From contig OX422189.1 of the NCBI GenBank assembly GCA_949130485.1, forward strand, positions 1,683,720-1,747,719: a DNA stretch of 64,000 bases. Direction: 5' to 3'. Positions 58,401-64,000 of this stretch are shown piece by piece (the first letter of the stretch is position 1; every line of letters starts with the position of its first letter). Source of the DNA: Agelas oroides (taxonomy: Eukaryota; Porifera; Demospongiae; Agelasida; Agelasidae). Below the pieces are notes generated by a model. The model ran no database searches, was not told where the DNA came from, and saw nothing but the letters and a program-made list of their open reading frames with translations. Made by a program: the position numbers and the translations under genes.

Positions 58401-60675
58401 TGCAGAGGTGCTTGTGTACTTTCTAACTGTATCAGAAAAGTATCACCCCCATAGGCAGTGTTTTATAAACTAGTGACATCTTATCTCTTACAGAGAGTTC
58501 CAGTGATGAAGAAGGAGGTAAAGTGGACGTCTATAGCAAATTCAGTTTAAAATTCTGTATCCGGAAAAAAAGAATATGTCTACTGTGTGCTTCTATACTG
58601 TATGCTGTCCACATTTACCCTTTGGTTCCAACATGTTTGGAAAACTTCCTACTGCACTGTACATGTATAAGCCTCAATAAAAACTACTGTATTGATACTC
58701 TAGATGAAGCGGAGATGAGGGATCTTATCCAGGAATTGGAGGAGGTGACAGAATGGGACTATCTTGGTGTCTGCCTGGGAGTTCCTGGATCCACACTGAG
58801 AGCCATACGGAGAGATGAAAGGGGTGCTGAGGGTCGCAAAAGAGCAATGCTCATAGAATGGGCAAAGATTAAAAAGCCAACCTGGTACAGGGTAGTACGT
58901 GCCCTTCTGGAAATGGGGAGGGAAGTGCTAGCAAAGAGGATTGCTGAAAAGTATGGTAAGAATTGAGTAACCACATCGGAAGAGTTTTGATCCTATAGCC
59001 TTGCTGAATACAGTTACTACATGTAAAACTGCAGATTCTACTAACTTTGGGCCAAAAGTGGTCTCAGAAGCAGCTTCCAATTGTAAAAATTTCCTTGGGG
59101 GGGGGGGATCCTACGTAGTTACACACATGCACATTAATTCATCATTCAGCCCTCCTAATCTGAAGTATCTTCTGCCACCACTGCTATAATAATTATGCTA
59201 AAGCTCCAGTTAGAACAGTTTCAGGTCATCGACTGTAATTGTGCATTTTGGGTCAGTCATTACCCAGGTTGGCAGGTTTCTATGTCATTGTTATGATGAT
59301 TGAAAGGCTGCTTTTTTTATTTGGAAGTGCACTCTCTTACATGGATGCATAGTTTCATATGTATGTGGCAGTTGTATGCACCTTAATTCACACTTTACCC
59401 TCATCAGCTCATGATGCCATTTACGTGTAAATGCCGTGTTTACAGATATACCTGTACCAAAGAACATCAGAAGGCGTCGTCACCCAGAGCAGCTACAAGT
59501 GGAGGAAGAGGAGGAACATGAAGCACCACTATCAGTAAGCTTTAACAACTGATAACATCAATGCATTTTCACAAGTGCAAGCAGAGTCAGCACATGTAGC
59601 AATGTGCATAGGAAGTTACTCACCAGTAGCAATGCTAGAGTAAAGATGCAGTGACACAGTATGATATTCTGACCAGTGCCAATACTGGTCAAGAGTCTTT
59701 GACCAAAACTCAACATTTTGATTACCATAATGTGGAGACAAAGTTAAACTACTACTTTTTGCCTTCTTTCTGCAGTAGCATTTTTGCAAATTTGTCTGTT
59801 AATAGCTAGAATCATAACTTTTACCTAATTTTTTTTTTCTATAATGAAATTTATGTCCAAAAAAAAAAAAGGGACAATGGCTACATAAATAGCAATACTT
59901 GCTAATGTGGTATGTGAGCCTTAAATACAGAGATAGAAGAAGTTTTAACACTGTCTGGTAAGTTATTCCACAAAGAGATAACAGATGGGACAAATGATGA
60001 ATACAAATAATTAGTACGAGCAAATGGTCTAATATAATTCCATGACTACTGGAATAGGGGAAATAATTTTGCACGAAGTAACCGGTGAGAAAATATAAAG
60101 TGCCGTTAATGATATTGTACATTGTAGTTAGTTTTAAAAACTTGCAACGTTGTGATAAAGAAGTGAGTTCCAACTGTTGCAACATACTTTCATAGTCCAT
60201 ATCCCATCGTTTTAAACAAACTTTACAGGCAAATTTTGTACTGAATTCTAGTGCTTGCCTAATCTACTTTACACTCCAGATGGCACCCCCAGTGCCTGCT
60301 CAAATACCACCTTCAATGCCACCTCCAATGCCAGCACCAATGCCACCCCCAATGCAAATCCAAGTACAGATGGCTGCAAATATCCCTCGTCCTGACTACC
60401 CTGGACCACACAGCTTTCTTGTTCTTGCTGTAATTGTGACATGCATTGGTGCCTTGCTGAACTTCCCTTCTTTCTTATGTGGAATAACAGCAACTGCCTT
60501 TGCCCTCCGAAGCAAGGGACTATCGAATGCTGGATACTATGCCAGAGCTAAGAGATATGCAAACACAGCACTGTTTTGCATCATGTATGACATCATCTAC
60601 ACCCTTGGTGTTGCTGTTTTGGCCATCGGGCTCACTTTTGGACTGTATCAGTACTACTTTGGTGGCTATGCCTAG
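46486..60675 (+). CDS. Multi-Death-domain/CD225 gene 2 (tandem paralogue, partly broken)
   Basis: Exons placed: 46486-46501, 47750-47787, 48610-48715, 50270-50521, 51000-51037, 51897-51963, 52655-52900, 53032-53078, 53129-53174, 54095-54340, 54901-54960, 55261-55317, 55949-56236, 56367-56428, 56494-56524, 56590-56649, (56970-57172 broken DD6), 58325-58370, 58494-58517, 58704-58955, 59446-59534, 60280-60675. Order and phases follow gene 1. Missing relative to gene 1: the divergent exon 4, exon 5, DD2 with its linkers, and the linker after DD6. With DD6 broken, joining 56649 to 58494 keeps the frame and gives about 806 residues, whereas joining to 58325 does not. The gene may be functional with exon skipping or may be decaying. 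Extra linker exon 55261-55317 is a duplicate of 54901-54960. Confidence 0.7.
47476..47536 (+). other. Possible extra gene 2 exon
   Basis: After a CCTACAG acceptor an open stretch reads VQVEIVINGKPVIGSRNIST. It has no GT donor, but an AACAT|GCAAGT site could serve as a GC donor in the right phase for exon 47750-47787. No counterpart was seen in gene 1. Weakly supported. Confidence 0.3.
50270..50521 (+). CDS. Gene 2 Death domain 1
   Basis: Phase 1-1 exon. Six differences from gene 1 DD1 fall in the first ~22 bp and only one in the remaining ~230 bp. Preceding intron sequence (CACCCCACGATGATCAATCA and onward) is also shared with gene 1. It begins ELFLKDLVNELQEVIDW. Confidence 0.85.
51314..51555 (+). 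repeat. 60-bp tandem repeat, four identical copies
   Basis: Four exact 60-bp units, each starting AGCGAGCAGCATGGTTTGTA. Because 60 is a multiple of 3, every frame stays open across the array on both strands, producing long false open frames. It lies in the intron between linker exons 51000-51037 and 51897-51963. Confidence 0.97.
52655..52900 (+). CDS. Gene 2 Death domain 3
   Basis: Phase 1-1 exon: LVSELHEVTDWFHLGICLGI, RREVLLAWMNNEKPTWSK and MAYQIAGKYG. It follows directly after the linker-b exon of DD1, so DD2 is absent from this gene with frame kept. Confidence 0.86.
53923..54080. mobile_element. 158-bp MITE just before the DD4 acceptor of gene 2
   Basis: Ends CAAGGCCGTAGACAAG and CTTGTCTACGGTCCTG. 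The perfect duplication TAATA lies at 53918-53922 and 54081-54085. The DD4 acceptor AG is at 54093-54094, so the element supplies most of the sequence where the polypyrimidine tract and branch point should be. Its ends resemble the 39974-40602 element and both have 5-bp duplications. Confidence 0.9.
54095..54340 (+). CDS. Gene 2 Death domain 4
   Basis: Phase 1-1 exon almost identical to gene 1 DD4: LLRELQQVIEWKHLGQLLGL, CRREMLLFWMERDPNCSW, LAAQIASRYG. Confidence 0.86.
55144..55168 (+). pseudogene. Relic of a Death-domain exon 3' end
   Basis: ATTGCCTCCAGATAT followed by AGCAACTAAT matches the last bases of the DD4 exons and their donors (ATTGCCTCCAGATATG|GTAACTAAT). The sequence then follows the DD4 downstream intron (GGGGTGCTTGAAGCAGT) to a second copy of the linker exon at 55261. 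It appears to be what remains of a duplicated DD4-plus-linker block. Confidence 0.7.
55261..55317 (+). CDS. Gene 2 duplicated linker exon
   Basis: Phase 1-1 exon reading DVPIPQSVKDLARAEAPQE, a second version of exon 54901-54960. Using both keeps the frame. Confidence 0.6.
55949..56236 (+). CDS. Gene 2 Death domain 5
   Basis: Phase 1-1 exon, 288 bp: LLSELQEFTNWFYFGVCLGV, CKREMLAVWRNKEIATWS, LALEIASKYG. Its leader (GIPCPVELQTQMVEMAM) differs from gene 1's, while the domain itself is nearly the same. Confidence 0.85.
56735..56815 (-). mobile_element. tRNA-derived SINE-like unit
   Basis: On the minus strand GGTTAGCAGTAG (box A-like, 56791-56802) and GGTTCGACACT (box B-like, 56751-56761) have tRNA spacing. 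It lies in the intron before the broken DD6 exon of gene 2. Confidence 0.5.
56970..57172 (+). pseudogene. Gene 2 Death domain 6, broken
   Basis: Matches gene 1 DD6 closely (LVNELQEVTDWFALGVYLGL through TWSKVVHVL) and then stops abruptly at 57172. The rest of the exon, its donor and the next linker exon are replaced by unrelated sequence. As read it runs into a stop after seven codons. The last helix of the domain is missing, so it should not fold if included. Confidence 0.82.
57173..58050. other. Foreign sequence replacing the end of DD6
   Basis: Contains a stretch bounded by CATACCCCGCGTGCC and GCGCGCGGGGTAATG with a GACAGACAGACGGACGGACA motif, followed by the MITE at 57640-58049. These probably arrived with or after the loss of the DD6 end. 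Confidence 0.55.
57640..58049. mobile_element. MITE with GCCTTGGTAGATTATGC ends
   Basis: GCCTTGGTAGATTATGC at the left and GCATAATCTACCAAGGC at the right. GTAG flanks both sides, a possible 4-bp duplication. The interior repeats CTATTATTC motifs. Confidence 0.78.
58704..58955 (+). CDS. Gene 2 Death domain 7
   Basis: Phase 1-1 exon, few differences from gene 1 DD7: LIQELEEVTEWDYLGVCLGV, RKRAMLIEWAKIKKPTWYRV, LAKRIAEKYG. Confidence 0.86.
60280..60675 (+). CDS. Gene 2 last exon: CD225/dispanin module
   Basis: 131 residues. The proline/methionine region is shorter than in gene 1 (the MPYP units are absent), followed by RPDYPGPHSF and the same two hydrophobic segments. The end is LYQYYFGGYA. Starts with ATG at the acceptor, entering in phase 0 from exon 59446-59534 (DIPVPKNIRRRRHPEQLQVE), as in gene 1. 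Confidence 0.8.
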   Translation: MAPPVPAQIPPSMPPPMPAPMPPPMQIQVQMAANIPRPDYPGPHSFLVLAVIVTCIGALLNFPSFLCGITATAFALRSKGLSNAGYYARAKRYANTALFCIMYDIIYTLGVAVLAIGLTFGLYQYYFGGYA

Positions 60676-60899
60676 TTATAATTATTAGAGTGACAAGGTC
60701 AATTGCCAGAAAGTGCATACTTGTTAGTCTTGTAGTCTAGTCTCTCGGCAGCTTGTTCATGCATGCAGTAGTCAATGTATAACTGTATTATTCCTCTCTG
60801 TTGTAACAACCATGTAATTTTTAAGCCACTAATAGTTGTATTACAATATCTGTCGATGTATAATTGTGGTGGGTCAGTGTATTGTTAAGCAACAACAAA

Positions 60900-61499
60900 A
60901 ATTAATGTGTGTCCAAGATGAAACGTGACAATGGATTCCAAACCTGTCAGGAACATATTGCTTGCCAGAGTTGGCTGTGACTGCTAAATCAAGGGTTTGG
61001 TCCCCAGAGCTTTTTAAATCAGGGGGTGGCCCAAGCTCACAGGAAATGGCTAGTTTGGTTCCAAAACCCTTCAAGTGCATGTAGGGAGGAGAGGAAGACA
61101 GTCACTCTGCCCCTTCTGTCTTGGGAACCAAGCTATAGCAAAACAACAAAAGAAAAGTCTGGGAACAAAGCCAATATGGTGAGCATAGTCTTTGAAGAAC
61201 ACACAACACACAGGAAATGTTGAGAAAATAATCATAAAAACAGCTTTTTGACATGAGTGACTTGAAGTGATGCATTGAATGCTGGGAACTGCATAATAAT
61301 AATAATAGCATTAACAATTGACTTGAATCAAGATGGAACAATTGTGTAGATAGAGAATTTTCTGTTCAGGGACTCACATTGTCACAAACCACTGATATTG
61401 AATAGTCACTTTATTTGTCATGACAATGGTCCATGCAGTCTATATCATAGCTTATGTGTGTCGTTGATATTATGATGCTGTAAAATTATGATTTAGACT
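60900..61499. other. Gene-poor stretch after gene 2
   Basis: Sequence after the gene 2 stop resembles that after gene 1 for about 170 bp (GTGACAAGGTCAATTGCCAG). Beyond that I see no gene, RNA or clear repeat. Confidence 0.5.
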
Positions 61500-61620
61500 A
61501 GGACTACGCATGCGCATGATGCCTCGCGCCGCTCCAAGCGCCATGCGCGGATGGGGCGCGCGGCGCAGGTGTCGGGCGTTGCTCGTTTAGTATAGTGGGA
61601 GTCCAAAGAACAACGGTAAC
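61500..61620. promoter_or_regulatory. CpG-rich patch, possible promoter
   Basis: A short GC- and CpG-rich patch (CGCGCCGCTCCAAGCGCC, GGGGCGCGCGGCGCAGG) in otherwise AT-rich DNA. It could be a promoter for a gene I cannot see or part of a repeat. Confidence 0.35.
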
Positions 61621-61821
61621 GTGAAGAGTGAGCCTAAATACCTGGCTTGTGAAGAATCTCCAGTACGTGCTTTCTACTTTCGAACTCTTTCTTGTTCTTC
61701 TGTCGCTCTCTTGGCTTTCTACGCGGGTGGGCTGACTTCTTTGCTTTTTTGCTTTTTCTCAGCCGTCGGCTGCGTTCAGCACTCGTTTATGCACTTCGCT
61801 CCGCAAATACGTACGGGAGAG

Positions 61822-62090
61822 CAGTTATGCTTATGTCTTATGTTAGGAAAGCAGCAAGAATCAACGTACCTTGAAATGTACATAAACAATAATGTATAGC
61901 AATTGTTTGTTATGCAAACCTCAAACACGCAATTATGATAAGCAGCCATGCAGTTACGCTTATGTCTTATGTTAGGAAAGCAGCAAGAATCAATATACCT
62001 TGAAATATACATAAACAATAATGTATAGCAATTGTTTTCAGTTTATGCAAACCTCAAACACGCAATTATGATAAGCAGTCATGCAGTTAG
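61822..62090 (+). repeat. ~129-bp tandem repeat, two copies plus part of a third
   Basis: CTTATGTCTTATGTTAGGAA and the CAATAATGTATAGCAATTGT stretch occur twice at 129-bp spacing. A third unit begins near 62084 and stops. Confidence 0.85.
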
Positions 62091-62099
62091 TAATAGTTA

Positions 62100-62214
62100 T
62101 AGCCTATCCCGCCCTGGGGGATGGTCTTACTCATTGGTGTTGGGCATAGCTTGCAGTACGGTTTACTGTACTCCAAGCGACGGGAAGCTGGGCGAGGGCC
62201 TGGGAACGAGGCTA
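62100..62214. mobile_element. Family A MITE copy
   Basis: Starts TAGCCTATCCCGCCC and ends GCCTGGGAACGAGGCTA, with the AAGCGACGGGAAGCTGGGC inner motif of the family. A CACTGTAAAAAC-family element is inserted at its right edge. Confidence 0.7.
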
Positions 62215-62659
62215 CACTGTAAAAACATTTGGGTTACTTCAACCATATTATGGTCATCTCAGTTGCATGCCTGTTGTGTACGTGACACGTTACAAACTTC
62301 AAGGGATGCTTCCAATTTGATTGAAAGCTTAAGTGTAGTTGAGACGCTTCTCCTTTTTGTTAACTTTGGATCGTCTTACAGAAAGCCTAGCTGTTTGACT
62401 ACATTCCTGGATAACCATGCAACCAAGGAACTCCTCCAGGGGCGGATGTGTAGGATCTAAGAAGCACCAAACCTTACCAGAAATGCTGATTTATAGGCTT
62501 TCTGCAAGATGATCCTAATTTAACAAAAGGGAGAAGCTTCTCAACTACACTTTGATTCAAATTGTAAGCATCCCTTGACAGCTAATGTTTCACTTACACA
62601 ACAGGCATGCAACTGTGATGACCAAAATATGGTTGAAGTAACCCAAATGTTTTACAGTG
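62215..62659. mobile_element. CACTGTAAAAACATTTGGG-family MITE
   Basis: Inverted ends CACTGTAAAAACATTTGGGT and ACCCAAATGTTTTACAGTG. TA at both flanks. Interior as in the copy at 33839. Confidence 0.88.
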
Positions 62660-62800
62660 TAGGTTTTTGTAAGACACATACAACGGTGCCGCATTCAATA
62701 CGGCACTTCCGCTCAGAAAAGGGTTACGCAATTTTTCACTGTTATGAAATATCATTTGGACTAGTCAGTTGTTGTTGTTTTTTGCCAAATTGTTATCGTA

Positions 62801-63265
62801 CACTGTAAAAACATTTGGGTTACTTCAACCATATTTTGGTCATCTCAGTTGCATGCCTGCTGTGTAAGTGAAACATTATAGCTATGAACTTCATCAAGGG
62901 TGCTTACAATTTGAATCAAAGTGTAGTTGAGAAGCTTCTCCCTTTTGTTAAATTAGGATCATCTTGCAGAAAGCCTATAAATCAGCATTTCTGGTAAGGT
63001 TTGGTGTTTCTTAGATCCTACACATCCCCCCCTGGAGGAGTTCCTTGGTTGCATGGTTATGGTAGAAATGCCAGGAATGTAGCCAAATAGCTAGGCTTTC
63101 TGCAAGAAGTTCCTAAGTTAACAAAAAGGAGAAGCGTCTCAACTACACTTAAGCTTTCAATCAATTGGAAGCATCCCTTGAAGTTTGTAACGTGTCACGT
63201 ACACAACAGGCATGCAATTGAGATGACCATAATATGGTTGAAATAACCTAAATGTTTTTACAGTG
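62801..63265. mobile_element. CACTGTAAAAACATTTGGG-family MITE
   Basis: Same ends as the 62215 copy, TA at 62799-62800 and 63266-63267. The interior is close to the 33839 copy, including TCCTTGGTTGCATGGTTAT. Confidence 0.88.
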
Positions 63266-63503
63266 TAGGTTTATTGCTCTGTCGTCAACATTGCTAAGTT
63301 GTTTTGGTATCAGAATGCTGCAAAGCTACTGAAATATTGAAGTTTCTAGAGGTATGTGGTCTAGACAAATTGCTGCAGTATGCTGTGTAAACTTCATCTG
63401 CACAGACAAGAATGGCTGTGGTAAAAAGCTACCTACTAGACCTACCTGTGTGTGCAATACTGGTGTGCAGTTGTTCATAACGCTGAAGTAGCGGTGAAAT
63501 TTT

Positions 63504-63548
63504 CAGAATTACCCAGTATTCAGAATTACCCAGTATTCAGAATTACCC
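63504..63548 (+). repeat. 16-bp tandem repeat, about three copies
   Basis: CAGAATTACCCAGTATT repeated nearly exactly. The open frame through here (63452-63772) has no recognisable domain and I see nothing else to the window end. Confidence 0.8.
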
Positions 63549-64000
63549 CGACTTACCTTAACTATTACCGTATAGCGGGAAATTTTCGCTGGTGTGCAAA
63601 ATTTCGCGAAGCTGCGTCAAGACTCTTCAGAAGAAATTTTCATTTTTTCGGAACGAATGCGTTACGCTCTGACCACACACCAACCACGCAGTTGATGGCC
63701 ATGCGAACCGAAGAAACGACACTGAACGACAAAGCGAAGAAGCAAGTTTGTGCAACAACGGCCAGTCGTTAGGCCAGCGGTCCATTTCATTCAGATACAG
63801 GAAGTGCACGTAGAGCTACATTCCAGTGTGTAATTAACGCAATGAATACTTCCTGACTTTTCCACAAGCTAGCTCCAGCCAGCAATGGCAGAAACGAACC
63901 GGACTTGCACCAGTTTGCGTAGAGCTACCTCTCTGCTGTTCATAAATGTACTTTGTATCCCGGTTTGATAATGCCTTCCAGCGTTGCGACCGTTTTTCGC

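Noticed and set aside
63452-63772. 106-codon open frame near the window end
   Set aside because: Starts in a tandem repeat, has no known domain and no splice support.
1-64000. Retroelement genes (reverse transcriptase, LTR pairs)
   Set aside because: No reverse transcriptase motifs or paired long direct repeats were seen; all recognised elements are DNA transposons, MITEs, foldbacks or SINE-like units.

Overview
The window is intron-rich animal DNA, most plausibly from a sponge (demosponge). This is inferred from short introns, families of near-identical Death-domain exons of a kind I associate with sponge genomes, and abundant short inverted-repeat DNA transposons. I could run no search, so the organism is a judgement.

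Region 1 (about 1.1-14.4 kb, + strand) is a PEX1 gene, the AAA ATPase of peroxisome import. I could place 19 exons in continuous frame from the N-terminal domain to the stop codon. The first coding exon was not found. Short transposons of several families sit in its introns. Region 2 (14.4-18.5 kb) holds a small two-membrane-segment CD225/dispanin (IFITM-like) gene, a frameshifted copy of it and a further tail fragment, next to a nest of transposons with clear target-site duplications. Region 3 (18.87-22.62 kb) is a 3.75-kb DNA transposon with inverted ends of about 445 bp and a perfect 10-bp target-site duplication. It carries nested smaller elements and a broken PHD-finger/integrase-like fragment.

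Region 4 (22.86-45.20 kb) is the main find. A chain of 28 exons can be joined with consistent splice phases into one reading frame of about 1181 residues. It has a short acidic start, one very divergent Death-fold-like exon, seven clear Death domains each on its own phase 1-1 exon, and a C-terminal proline-rich CD225/dispanin membrane module. Region 5 (46.49-60.68 kb) is a tandem paralogue with the same order (DD1, DD3, DD4, DD5, DD6, DD7, CD225). It has lost the divergent exon and DD2 exactly at exon boundaries that keep the frame. Its DD6 exon is broken and one linker exon is duplicated. A dispanin gene fragment at 45.6 kb, between the two, suggests the duplicated unit was 'dispanin gene + Death-domain/CD225 gene'.

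Region 6 (60.9-64 kb) is gene-poor: a CpG-rich patch, a 129-bp tandem repeat and two copies of a 450-bp inverted-repeat element.

If the splicing is as read, the paired genes encode multi-Death-domain scaffolds anchored to membranes by an IFITM-type module, beside free-standing dispanins from which that module may have been captured. The alternating exon phases (Death domain 1-1, linker 1-0, linker 0-1, optional acidic linker 1-1) make a cassette that can gain or lose domains without breaking the frame. The two copies show both gains and losses.
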